Assembly (NCBI GenBank): GCA_038534135.1
Contig: JBCAXJ010000004.1
Coordinates: 1-64,000 of the forward strand
From: Thermohalobaculum sp038534135
GTDB lineage: Bacteria > Pseudomonadota > Alphaproteobacteria > Rhodobacterales > Rhodobacteraceae
Direction of reading: 5' to 3'
DNA: 64,000 nt
The notes below the pieces were generated by a model. The model ran no database searches. It had not been told where the DNA came from and saw only the letters and a list, made by a program, of their open reading frames with translations. How positions within the stretch are numbered: the first letter of the stretch is position 1; each line of letters opens with the position of its first letter. Positions 27,012 to 34,695 of this stretch are shown here, one piece after another. The position numbers were made by a program, and so were the translations under genes.

Positions 27012-28069
27012 GACGCCTCGGGTTGCAAGGCCGGGCGTCCCGGACGGTAGGGGTCGAGCCGAGGATCCGGCATCCCGCGCAGTTCGGCCGTGACCATCTC
27101 TGCAATTACTGGTGCGAGTGTCATCCCGCTATGGGTGGTGACAGCGTACAGTCCGGCGGATCCTATGGGACCGATGGCGGGGCGGCCGTCTGCGGGGATC
27201 GGGCGAAGACGTTCGATCACTGTCTCCGGCGTCAGGCCTTTTGAGGTGCCAAGAATGTTGGCGAGTTGGGTCAGTACCCGTTCGGTTGCATTTTCAGCCG
27301 TTTCATCCTTCCCGGGCGAGGCGGCGATCAGGAAACGGCCATCGGGTCCCTGCCACAGATCGCCTTCCGGCGTCGACAGGATGTGGTGCACGCGGGCTGG
27401 TGTCGCATCGGTGCGAACGCTGATCCCAGCCTTGTTGGCCATGGAAATGGTGAGGCCGAGCTTTGCCATCAGACCCGCGAGGTCCGTGCCTGCGGCGAGC
27501 ACCACCCTGTCCGCTTCGATGTCTTCTGCTTCCGTTTGGACGGTCCAGAGATCGCCCGACCGCGCAAGCGCGATTACGCGCGCCTCCAGAACGCTCGCGC
27601 CGGACGCAATGGCCTGGTCCAGAAACCAGCGGCAGATCTGCGCGGGCTCTCCATAGCCATCAAAAGGCGCGTGCACGGCGCTCTCTGGTGTGTTGACCAA
27701 TCCCGGGTCGAGTGCGCGCGCGCCGTCGGCATCAAGTGCACGGGCGCCTTGCTGCTGGTCCGGTGCGGGGCCGGTCAGCGCGGCCAGATCCTCGTCGCGG
27801 TCATTCCAAAGGATCGCGCCGGGAAACGACACCGGCAGATCCGGATGCGCTTCAAGCAATTCACACCAGAGCGCCATCGAGTCGAGGCGCAACCGGTTGT
27901 AGACCGGATCCTCGGCGAAACTGGCATTGAGCCATGCCAACGATCCGGCGGATGCGCCCTGGCCTGGTTCCGGGTCGATCAGCGTGACATCGAAACCGGC
28001 CCGCGCCGCTTGCCACCCGATTGCGCTGCCCAAAACCCCTGCGCCAACGATCGCGACACGATCCGTCAT
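27008..28069 (-). CDS. FAD-dependent amino acid/amine oxidase (DadA/ThiO-like)
   Basis: A 353-residue DAO-family flavoenzyme. The dinucleotide-binding motif is RVAIVGAGVLGSAIGWQAA at the N-terminus, followed by LIDPEPGQGASAGSLAWLNASF, and the C-terminal FAD-contact block is RPIPADGRPAIGPIGSAGLYAVTTHSGMTLAP. It probably oxidises a D-amino acid, an N-methylated amino acid or another secondary amine. The start overlaps the DUF1028 stop (28066-28069). Reaction products of such oxidases are imines, which fits the RidA gene three positions upstream. Confidence 0.88.
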   Translation of the reverse strand: MTDRVAIVGAGVLGSAIGWQAARAGFDVTLIDPEPGQGASAGSLAWLNASFAEDPVYNRLRLDSMALWCELLEAHPDLPVSFPGAILWNDRDEDLAALTGPAPDQQQGARALDADGARALDPGLVNTPESAVHAPFDGYGEPAQICRWFLDQAIASGASVLEARVIALARSGDLWTVQTEAEDIEADRVVLAAGTDLAGLMAKLGLTISMANKAGISVRTDATPARVHHILSTPEGDLWQGPDGRFLIAASPGKDETAENATERVLTQLANILGTSKGLTPETVIERLRPIPADGRPAIGPIGSAGLYAVTTHSGMTLAPVIAEMVTAELRGMPDPRLDPYRPGRPALQPEAS

Positions 28070-28740
28070 TCGTCCCCCGGGACGCCGTAGGTCGGAGCGT
28101 TGGACGGGTTAAGCGCGCGCGTGACATAGGCATCGAGCTGGGGTTTGTAGACCTCCCAGGCGGTTCGGATAGCGGCGATTGGGCAGTCGTCGGTCCAGTC
28201 GCATCTCAGATCAGCCACCGGCCAGGGGACGTCGCGCACCATCAGCATTCCAGCGGCATGGACGGGCCCAGCTTCACCCCCCGCATCCAGCGCGGCCTGC
28301 ATCGCGATGAGAAGGCGGTCTCCGAGATGTCCGGTGCTGGCTTGAAACGCTTCGACCATCGCACCTGGAACGCTGTCATTTGCGAGCAAATTGCCGCCAC
28401 TGGCGCAATCGGTGCCTGCCGCGTCCGTCCAGATCCCGAGAGAGTTCGGACCGGAGTGAATGGCCGTGCCACCGTTTTGATCGATCGCCAGCACCTGGCG
28501 GTATGTGATGTGGGGCGCCGTTCGCGTGATGATCCCGATGGCTTCCGAGGCGGTCGCACCGCGTTCCATCAGGTCCAGGGTCTTCGGGCCCAGCGTCGGG
28601 TCGGTTATGTTCTGGCTTGCCACAGCACCGATCCCTGCGCGGGCATAGGCACATCGGGCAGCGACAGCAGGCGATGACGACGAGACGGCCATGCCGAACA
28701 TGCCGGTTTCAGCGCAGCGGGCGACGATTGAGAAGGTCAT
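28066..28740 (-). CDS. DUF1028 protein (Ntn-hydrolase-like)
   Basis: A 224-residue DUF1028 protein. The start is placed at ATG 28740 (MTFSIVARCAETG), which has GGAG seven bases upstream; a longer frame reaches 28797. Conserved blocks are FGMAVSSSSPAVAARCAYARAG, GAVASQNITDPTLG and NSLGIWTDAAGTDCASGGNLLA. DUF1028 proteins have the Ntn-hydrolase fold and are often found in amino acid or amide catabolic operons; the activity is not established. It overlaps the oxidase gene by 4 bp. Confidence 0.87.
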   Translation of the reverse strand: MTFSIVARCAETGMFGMAVSSSSPAVAARCAYARAGIGAVASQNITDPTLGPKTLDLMERGATASEAIGIITRTAPHITYRQVLAIDQNGGTAIHSGPNSLGIWTDAAGTDCASGGNLLANDSVPGAMVEAFQASTGHLGDRLLIAMQAALDAGGEAGPVHAAGMLMVRDVPWPVADLRCDWTDDCPIAAIRTAWEVYKPQLDAYVTRALNPSNAPTYGVPGDE

Positions 28741-28859
28741 GCGCATTCTCCAATGACCGTGCCCATGGCGATCCAGCCGGGCCACCACCTCCCCCACCCG
28801 CCCGCCCGGAGGTGGCAGCCCGGCTGGATCGTGGAGTTATGGCCGGTTGTGCGCATGGG

Positions 28860-29273
28860 TCAGTCCGGGATGACGGCGGTTGCATCGATCTCGACCAACC
28901 ATTCGGGCCGCGCCAGTGCGACGACGACCAAGCCGGTGCAGACCGGGTGGACACCCTGGATATACTCTCCCATGACCCGGTAGATCGCCTCGCGATGGCG
29001 GACATCGGTCAGATAGACCACCAGCTTCGTCAGATGCTCGGGCTTGGCGCCGCATTCCGCCAGAAGCTGCATGACGTTCTGCATGACCTTGTGGGCCTGC
29101 GCTTCGGGATCGCCGGTGCCGACGTTCGCGCCGCCATCAAGCTCTTGCGGGCATTGTCCGCGCAGAAATACGACCTGACCGCGCGCAACCACGGCCTGCG
29201 CCAGATCGTTGTCGAGGTTCTGCTCGGGATAGGTGTCCTTGGTGTTGAACGGACGGATGCGGGTGTGGGTCAT
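28860..29273 (-). CDS. RidA-family enamine/imine deaminase
   Basis: A 137-residue RidA/YjgF protein: QVVFLRGQCPQELDGG and the C-terminal block TGLVVVALARPEWLVEIDATAVI. The arginine that binds the substrate carboxylate in active RidA would be the R of LARPEWLVEID. RidA proteins hydrolyse reactive enamines and imines made by flavin oxidases and lyases, which fits its place next to a DadA-like oxidase gene. The start overlaps the stop of the flavin-reductase fusion by 4 bp; 119 bp separate it from DUF1028. Confidence 0.87.
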   Translation of the reverse strand: MTHTRIRPFNTKDTYPEQNLDNDLAQAVVARGQVVFLRGQCPQELDGGANVGTGDPEAQAHKVMQNVMQLLAECGAKPEHLTKLVVYLTDVRHREAIYRVMGEYIQGVHPVCTGLVVVALARPEWLVEIDATAVIPD

Positions 29274-30448
29274 CTCAGATCGGCTCCGAAGTGGTCACGG
29301 CAAAGCCACGCGAACCGCTCCGCCGCCCCGGTCGGCCGGGTGTCCCGGCGGCGAACCAGCATGATACGGCTTTGCTTCGCCGCCCAGCCTAAGGGCCGGA
29401 TCACTGCGCGTTTGCCGTCATATGTCAGATCTGTTGCCGGCTCGCTCGCAAGCAACGCAAAGCCGAGACCGTTGGCGACCATGCCCCGGACCGTCTCGAG
29501 CGCATTTGTTTGCCACGCGACGTTTGGTTCAATGCCCTGGTCGCGAAGCAGCGTCAGGAAGTATTCCGGGCTTGGGGGCGTCGCCAGCAACACCATGGGA
29601 AGCTCGGCCAGATCCTCCGGCGCGATCGTATCTTTTTTTGCAAGGGGATGGTGTTCGGGCAAAAGGGCGTACGGGGTGCGCTCAAGCAGCACTTCCCGCG
29701 TCATATCATCGGAAATACTCTCGTCATACATCAGCGCGACCTCGGCCTCGCCTGCGGCCAGAGCAGCGTGAACCCGAGATTGGTCGCCTTCAATCAGGCG
29801 GACATCGATTTCGGGCATCTCGCGGTCCATGCGTCCGAAGAGTCCGGGCAGAACGAAGGCGCTGATGGTGTAGAAGCAGGCGAGGCGCAAACGGTTCGCC
29901 TCGACAGCCTGACCGGCGCCGATCGATGCGGGCGCTTCGATCCGGGAGGCCGAGCCATAAGCTTTGTTTGCATAGATCAATGGCGAGCCCTGGCCCGCGA
30001 GGAAGATTTCCTGCACTTCGCCGAAGAAGACATGGTGCGTGCCGACAAGGTCGGACGAGACAACCTTGCAGTCGAATGCCACCAGCGGGTCGACGACACG
30101 GGGCGCGCCGGTGACCTGCGTGGCCCATGACGTCACGTCGAACTTGTCGCTCAGTTGCTCGCGGAACCGTCCGGCGAAGGCATCCGAGATATAGGACTGG
30201 TCTTCGCGCAGCACATTCACGCAAAAGACGCCGTTCTCCAGAATTGCTGTCGCAGACGCGCTGTTGCTGTTCACGCATGCAAGCAGGGTCGGTTTCTGCG
30301 TGTCGGCGCTGACCGAGGACATTGCAGACACAGTCACCCCGGCGCGGCCTGCCGGGCCATCGGTGGTCACGACATTCACGGTCGCCGCACAGTGGCTCAT
30401 GCCCGCCAGGAACTGGGCGCGGAGCTCTGGATCTGAGGCTGTGGTCAC
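29270..30448 (-). CDS. Flavin reductase fused to a LysR-type effector-binding domain
   Basis: A 392-residue fusion. Residues about 1-170 are a flavin-reductase-like split barrel (FLAGMSHCAATVNVVTTDG, GVTVSAMSSVSADTQKPTLLACVN, FCVNVLREDQ, HHVFFGEVQEIFLA), as in the reductase components of two-component oxygenases. Residues about 185-392 look like a LysR substrate-binding domain (LACFYTISAFVLPGLFGRMDREMPEIDVRLIEG, then MVANGLGFALLASEP). No helix-turn-helix is present, so it cannot bind DNA in the LysR way. The Rieske oxygenase lies 97 bp upstream, so the reductase half could supply electrons to it; the effector half may sense the substrate. The frame is continuous with no sign of a recent frameshift. 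Confidence 0.83.
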   Translation of the reverse strand: MTTASDPELRAQFLAGMSHCAATVNVVTTDGPAGRAGVTVSAMSSVSADTQKPTLLACVNSNSASATAILENGVFCVNVLREDQSYISDAFAGRFREQLSDKFDVTSWATQVTGAPRVVDPLVAFDCKVVSSDLVGTHHVFFGEVQEIFLAGQGSPLIYANKAYGSASRIEAPASIGAGQAVEANRLRLACFYTISAFVLPGLFGRMDREMPEIDVRLIEGDQSRVHAALAAGEAEVALMYDESISDDMTREVLLERTPYALLPEHHPLAKKDTIAPEDLAELPMVLLATPPSPEYFLTLLRDQGIEPNVAWQTNALETVRGMVANGLGFALLASEPATDLTYDGKRAVIRPLGWAAKQSRIMLVRRRDTRPTGAAERFAWLCRDHFGADLR

Positions 30449-30545
30449 CGCGCGTCTTCCTCGTGAGGGGCTCAGAGAGGCTTGCCCGCGCGGCGGGGAA
30501 TGGTCAAGGCCGTCGCAAAGATGATTTAAAGTCCGTCCTGCGCCT

Positions 30546-31676
30546 TCAGCTCAGACGATCCGCAAGATAGGTGGCAAAGTCGTAGATCGGCCGCTCAAGG
30601 TGGCTCAGGTGACCCGGTCGTGCGGCGTCGGAACAGAGCCCGCGATAGACACGCTCGGTGCATCCCTTGTCCTCGACCTGCACGTCGTCGAGCAGGATTT
30701 TCGCTTGTTTGAACAGCCCTTCGGCCTCTGGGTCAGCCATGAAGTCCGGCGACAGGCCACCGCCATAGGTGATGTGGACGTGGTCCACACCGCGTGGGTG
30801 GAGTGAGAGGTACCAGAAATAGCCCGGCGTCACCGTGACCAGAAGGCTGGGATAGATCGCCAGCAGGATCGTCGTCCGCCGCCAGTCGCCGGTCAGCCGC
30901 GTGTTATCTGGATGTGCGACCGCCAGCTTGAACGAGGCGTCTTTCAGAATGTAGTGGTAGTTGAAGCTCGACAGGCCTGGCGGACAGTCCATTTCCTCGA
31001 GCTTGCTGACGCCGCCCACTGTGCCCGCGTGGCAGACCGGCAGGTGGTAGCTCTCCATAAAGTTCTCGGCCAGAACCTTCCAGTTCGTGTTCCAGACATG
31101 AGTTTCGTGGAACAGTGAGGTGTAGGCGCCCATATCAAACTCGCCTATCATCTCGGTAACCTGCGCATAATGTTGTTCGGGTGCTGTGGCATCCGGGTTC
31201 AGCGAGATCAGGATAAAGCCCAACCAGTCTTCGCAACGGATTTGCGGCAGGCAGTAATCCTTGCGCGCAAAGCCGGTGTTCAGCGCCATGCCGGGCGCGC
31301 CGCGCAGAGATCCATCCAGCGAATAGACCCAGCCATGGTACGGGCAGGTCAGGGTGGTTGCATTGCCCGAGCCTTCCATCAGCGTCGACATCCGGTGCAG
31401 GCAGACATTCGACATGGCGCGGAGCTTGTTCTCGGCATCTCGGACGACCAAGACTGGTTGGCCCGCCAGTTCGTAGGTCAGGTAATCGCCCGGCTTGGCC
31501 AACTGGTCTGCCCGGCCGACACAGACCCATTCCCGCTTGAAGACACTCTCCAATTCGGCATCGAGGAACGCTTGGCTGGTGTAGGCGGATTTCGGGATGG
31601 CGGTCGCGGTTTCGAACGGCGTGGCCACCATGCTCTTGAGTTCGGAGATCGCGTCGAACGGGGTTTGAATGTTCAT
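30546..31676 (-). CDS. Rieske-type ring-hydroxylating/demethylating oxygenase, alpha subunit
   Basis: A 376-residue terminal oxygenase. The Rieske [2Fe-2S] ligands are C92, H94, C111 and H114 (CLHR and CPYHGW). The mononuclear iron site is in ENFMESYHLPVCH, with H211 and H216, and an aspartate later in the chain. It resembles the GbcA/stachydrine-demethylase group, which removes methyl groups from quaternary amines, more than true aromatic dioxygenases, and no beta subunit is present. It is the first gene of the ten-gene block; the 121 bp before it are shared with a divergent aldo/keto reductase gene. Confidence 0.88.
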   Translation of the reverse strand: MNIQTPFDAISELKSMVATPFETATAIPKSAYTSQAFLDAELESVFKREWVCVGRADQLAKPGDYLTYELAGQPVLVVRDAENKLRAMSNVCLHRMSTLMEGSGNATTLTCPYHGWVYSLDGSLRGAPGMALNTGFARKDYCLPQIRCEDWLGFILISLNPDATAPEQHYAQVTEMIGEFDMGAYTSLFHETHVWNTNWKVLAENFMESYHLPVCHAGTVGGVSKLEEMDCPPGLSSFNYHYILKDASFKLAVAHPDNTRLTGDWRRTTILLAIYPSLLVTVTPGYFWYLSLHPRGVDHVHITYGGGLSPDFMADPEAEGLFKQAKILLDDVQVEDKGCTERVYRGLCSDAARPGHLSHLERPIYDFATYLADRLS

Positions 31677-31797
31677 GGTCCGGCCTCGTAGGTTTCTCGA
31701 CGTATGGTCGCGAGGCTGTGCAGCCGCGTCAAGCGCCTTGGAGGTCGCGGTGCTTCGGATGCGGTGTTAGGATGCCACCAAGCGGGAGGAGATCGAG

Positions 31798-32664
31798 ATG
31801 GCGATCGAGAAGCGACTGTTCGGACGATCGGGCCACGAAAGCTCGCGCGTTCTGTTTGGTGCAGCAGCGCTGAAGCAATGCGATCAGGGCGTTGCTGACC
31901 GGGTGCTCGACCTGCTGTTCGAATATGGTGTGAACCATATTGATACGGCGCCGCGCTATGGCGATGCGGAACTGCGCATCGGGCCGTGGATGGTGCGGCA
32001 TCGCAAGGACTTCTTTCTGGCAACCAAGACCGATCAGCGCAGCTATGACGGGGCACGCGAGCAGATCCGGCGGTCGCTGGACCGGCTGCAGACCGACCAT
32101 GTCGACCTGATGCAGATGCACGCGCTCTTTCATCCGGACGAATGGGATCAGGCGATGGGCGAGGACGGCGCACTGCGCGCGATCGTCGAGGCGCGGGACG
32201 AGGGATTGGTCCGGTTCATCGGCGTCACAGGACATGGATGGACCGTTCCAGCCATGCACCGGCGCAGCCTGGAGCGGTTCGATTTCGACTCGGTGCTGAT
32301 GCCCTGGAACTGGCAAATGGCCGGCCATCGGGGATATGGCGCGGACTTTCAGAAGACCCGAGAGATGTGCCGACAACGCAACGTTGCGGTACAGACCATC
32401 AAGTCGATCGCCCGCGGCGCATGGGCTGCGGGAACCGAGCAGAACCGGTCGACCTGGTATCAGCCTCTGGAAGACGAAGACGATATCCGCGCGGCTGTGC
32501 ACTGGGTGCTGGCCGAGGACGATCTGTTTCTCAACTCTGTCGGGGACACGGATCTGCTGCCGCTGGTGCTGAAGGCCGCCGACCAGTCGGTGATCGCGCC
32601 GACCGAGGCCGCCATGTCCACAATGTCGGACCGTGCGGGGCTCGCAACGATCTTCGGGATCTAG
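31798..32664 (+). CDS. Aldo/keto reductase
   Basis: A 288-residue TIM-barrel oxidoreductase. The catalytic tetrad can be placed as Asp and Tyr in HIDTAPRYGD, Lys in FLATKTDQRS and His in LMQMHALFH. NADPH is the usual cofactor. GGGAGGAG precedes ATG 31798. It is transcribed away from the Rieske-oxygenase operon and may or may not share its regulation. The substrate is unknown, but aldehyde reduction or oxidation in the same catabolism would be consistent. Confidence 0.87.
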   Translation: MAIEKRLFGRSGHESSRVLFGAAALKQCDQGVADRVLDLLFEYGVNHIDTAPRYGDAELRIGPWMVRHRKDFFLATKTDQRSYDGAREQIRRSLDRLQTDHVDLMQMHALFHPDEWDQAMGEDGALRAIVEARDEGLVRFIGVTGHGWTVPAMHRRSLERFDFDSVLMPWNWQMAGHRGYGADFQKTREMCRQRNVAVQTIKSIARGAWAAGTEQNRSTWYQPLEDEDDIRAAVHWVLAEDDLFLNSVGDTDLLPLVLKAADQSVIAPTEAAMSTMSDRAGLATIFGI

Positions 32665-32732
32665 GCCTGCTTCCTGAGCGGCTTTCGCACGGCGCTTGAC
32701 GCGCAGGCTTGCCTTGGCCCTTGATCTGGCAG

Positions 32733-33281
32733 CTAACCAGAGGCGCTCGGGGTCGGCGGGTAACGCTTCAGATGGCGGTTGAACGCGTCGACCAAGGCAG
32801 CGGCGCTGCGGCGTCCGCGAATGACGCTCCGCACCCGTCCGCTGCCATCATAAAGCAGCAACGTGACTCGACCGACCCCGTTATCCTGAGCCAGTTGGCG
32901 GCCCTGCGGTGTGTCGAGGCTGGCGACAAGATAGTGGAATTCAGCGCCTTCCATCTGCTCCATCGCCTGCCGCGCGGCCCGTTGCAGCGCACGGCAATCC
33001 GGGCACTGCGGATCGTGGACTTGCACGATGGCCGGCATGCCGTCGCCGATTTTCGAGAGATTTCCCTCGCTTATCCCGGCCATGACCCTGGTCGTGAAAT
33101 ACCATCCGCCGCCGCCCAGGACCACCGCGCCAATACCCAGGAACTTCGCCAAGCCGAGTGCTTCGCGCCGCGACATCTTCTTGTTCTTGGCGGCCACAGG
33201 TGGCGTCGCGGCAGATTTCCGAGATGCGTTGGATTTGCGTTTCTGGCGTTTCATCGGCTCACCCGGCAAGGCTTCAGTCAT
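32733..33281 (-). CDS. Membrane-anchored thioredoxin-like protein with CPDC motif
   Basis: About 182 residues. A basic N-terminus (KRQKRKSNASRKS) precedes one membrane segment (GLAKFLGIGAVVLGGGGWYFTTRV), and then a thioredoxin-like domain with the redox motif in HDPQCPDCRALQRAA. It probably faces the periplasm. Three starts are possible: GTG 33320, ATG 33281 and ATG 33254; none has a strong ribosome-binding site. The partner is unknown; disulfide exchange with an envelope protein is the likely role. Confidence 0.72.
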   Translation of the reverse strand: MTEALPGEPMKRQKRKSNASRKSAATPPVAAKNKKMSRREALGLAKFLGIGAVVLGGGGWYFTTRVMAGISEGNLSKIGDGMPAIVQVHDPQCPDCRALQRAARQAMEQMEGAEFHYLVASLDTPQGRQLAQDNGVGRVTLLLYDGSGRVRSVIRGRRSAAALVDAFNRHLKRYPPTPSASG

Positions 33282-33591
33282 GGGCGAGCCTGATGGAGCG
33301 GGCGACAGACCGCCAATCACGAGCGGTAACGAACGGGTGAGAAGCCGGGGAGGCGCGTTCTTCCACGGACCCCGGTCGGCAGCAGCCGCGTCGGTTATGG
33401 GTGATTATGATGGGCCAAAAACGGCGGAAGCGCTTGGTGATTTGGCACGTGATCTGGCGCGTGATTTTCTTCACGCAATTTTCCATTAACTGGATTTGTA
33501 GCGGATCCTCGTCTGCGAGCGACCCCGCCCCTCCGGGCAACGCATTGTCCGCTGGCGGACCGCGATCGGTGTCGCAGTTTGCCTTGAATGG
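33282..33591. other. Intergenic region without a supported gene
   Basis: No reading frame here has a ribosome-binding site plus a recognisable product. It contains a short imperfect tandem repeat (33437-33472). The stretch is slightly less GC-rich around 33460-33500 and probably holds the promoter region of the thioredoxin-like gene on the minus strand. Confidence 0.5.
33437..33472. repeat. Three imperfect 12-bp tandem units
   Basis: GTGATTTGGCAC, GTGATCTGGCGC and GTGATTTTCTTC follow one another without gaps. The first two differ at two positions; the third keeps only the GTGAT start. It lies in the gap between the thioredoxin-like gene and the small hypothetical gene. It may be a degenerate binding-site array or chance. 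Confidence 0.45.
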
Positions 33592-33882
33592 TCAGTCGTT
33601 CGCCGCGTCGACATCGTTGATCATGCACGTGAAGGGCTGGCTGTCATCGCTGTTGAAATGAAACTCGCCCAGAACCGTGACGATGGGTTTGGTGGCATGC
33701 TTCATGGCGGCGTTGATCTCGTACTCGATGTGCCCGATCGAGGACTGCTCTTCGATTGCCGCCATGAACGTGCGCATGATGCGCACAGGCGTCTGCGCGA
33801 ACAGATTGTCGGGGCCTTCGAAGTCGTAGTGACCCTCGGTCGAGCGCCGACCATGCATGATGGTGGCTTCATAGGTTCTCAT
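33592..33882 (-). CDS. Small conserved hypothetical protein
   Basis: A 96-residue soluble protein, MRTYEATIMHGRRSTEGHYDFEG onward, cut here for length. ATG 33882 is chosen because GGAGAAA lies just upstream. It reads as a compact alpha/beta protein with PVRIMRTFMAAIEEQ in the middle and GEFHFNSDDSQPFTCMI at the end. I do not recognise the family. Codon use is like that of its neighbours. It is a single gene flanked by gaps of 240 bp or more. Confidence 0.65.
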   Translation of the reverse strand: MRTYEATIMHGRRSTEGHYDFEGPDNLFAQTPVRIMRTFMAAIEEQSSIGHIEYEINAAMKHATKPIVTVLGEFHFNSDDSQPFTCMINDVDAAND

Positions 33883-34126
33883 GCGTTTCTCCGCAGGTGG
33901 TGAGTCTATCACGTTTTGCTCATGAGTCTGCAGTCAGAATGATGACACCGGGTCGCGAAGCGGATTGACCGACACAAAACTGGTCCCCGTTGCGCGTGCC
34001 ATCATGCGATAGCCGCTGACGAAGTGATCACCCGATCGCACCCGCGTCGGCATGTGTGCCGCGTCGGCGGGACCCGGGCGTTCGAAGACGGCGCCCGGCT
34101 TGAAGAGACCCAAGTTTTTGACCGGG

Positions 34127-34576
34127 TCAGGCTTTCGTCAGCCGCGCCCGCAAGTCCCCCAGGGTCTGGACGAGCTCCGTCAGGTCCTCTGGCTGCAGTC
34201 CCGTCGCGCGTGCCACGCAGGCCGGTATGTGTTCGGCGGCTTTTTGTTTCTCTGCCCCGGCTTGGGTCAGCTTCACCCGAACGACCCGCTCATCGGTTGT
34301 GTCGCGGCTGCGTTCGACGAGACCGATCGCCTCGAGCCGCTTCAGCATTGGTGTGAGCGTGTTGGACTCCAGATGCATCGCCTGACCGATCTCCTTCACC
34401 GTGCGCCCGTCGCCGCGCCAGAGCAGCAGCATGACGAGGTATTGCGGGTATGTGAGCCCGATCTCGTCCAGCAGCGAACGGTATACCTGATTGAACGCAT
34501 GCGAGACCGAATAGGCCGCAAAGCAGATCAGGTGGTCCGGCAATCCGGGCGCCTCGGTCGCGCTGTCAGGTTTCAT
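34127..34576 (-). CDS. ohrR: MarR-family regulator of the OhrR type
   Basis: A 149-residue winged-helix repressor. ATG 34576 is preferred because GGAG lies six bases upstream and it gives the family length. The N-terminus LICFAAYSVSHAFNQVYRSLLDEIGLTYPQYLV, shown here only as a landmark by its parts LICFAAYS and LTYPQYLVMLLLW, matches OhrR; the peroxide-sensing cysteine would be C18. The recognition helix region is MHLESNTLTPMLKRLE and the wing TTDERVVRVKLT. In the family, oxidation of this cysteine by organic peroxide or hypochlorite releases DNA. It diverges from a haloperoxidase-like gene with two palindromes between them. Confidence 0.83.
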   Translation of the reverse strand: MKPDSATEAPGLPDHLICFAAYSVSHAFNQVYRSLLDEIGLTYPQYLVMLLLWRGDGRTVKEIGQAMHLESNTLTPMLKRLEAIGLVERSRDTTDERVVRVKLTQAGAEKQKAAEHIPACVARATGLQPEDLTELVQTLGDLRARLTKA

Positions 34577-34601
34577 CGGTTTCTCCTTCGCCATCAGATA
34601 T

Positions 34602-34617
34602 AAATCGTGGGCGATTT
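34602..34617. promoter_or_regulatory. Palindrome upstream of ohrR, candidate operator
   Basis: AAATCG-TGGG-CGATTT is a 6-bp inverted repeat around a 4-bp centre, lying 25 bp upstream of the ohrR start. It shares the ATCG/CGAT arms with the palindrome at 34659-34672, so both are candidate binding sites of the same MarR/OhrR dimer. An autoregulatory role is inferred. Confidence 0.55.
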
Positions 34618-34658
34618 GATCGCAAGCGGTTGATCTCATGGATATGTGCTCCTAAGTA

Positions 34659-34672
34659 AATCGTGCACGATT
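34659..34672. promoter_or_regulatory. Perfect 14-bp palindrome, candidate OhrR operator
   Basis: AATCGTGCACGATT reads the same on both strands and lies 24 bp upstream of the hydrolase start. It is followed by a partial repeat AAATCG at 34673-34678. MarR-family repressors bind such AT-flanked inverted repeats, so this is the likely operator controlling the hydrolase promoter. Confidence 0.62.
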
Positions 34673-34695
34673 AAATCGTCAGCGAAGGAAAACAG

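Noticed and set aside
33938..34021. 39-codon minus-strand frame (MPTRVRSGDHFVSGYR...) between the small hypothetical gene and ohrR
   Set aside because: No ribosome-binding site, no recognised sequence, and no support from context; the 244-bp gap is left unassigned.
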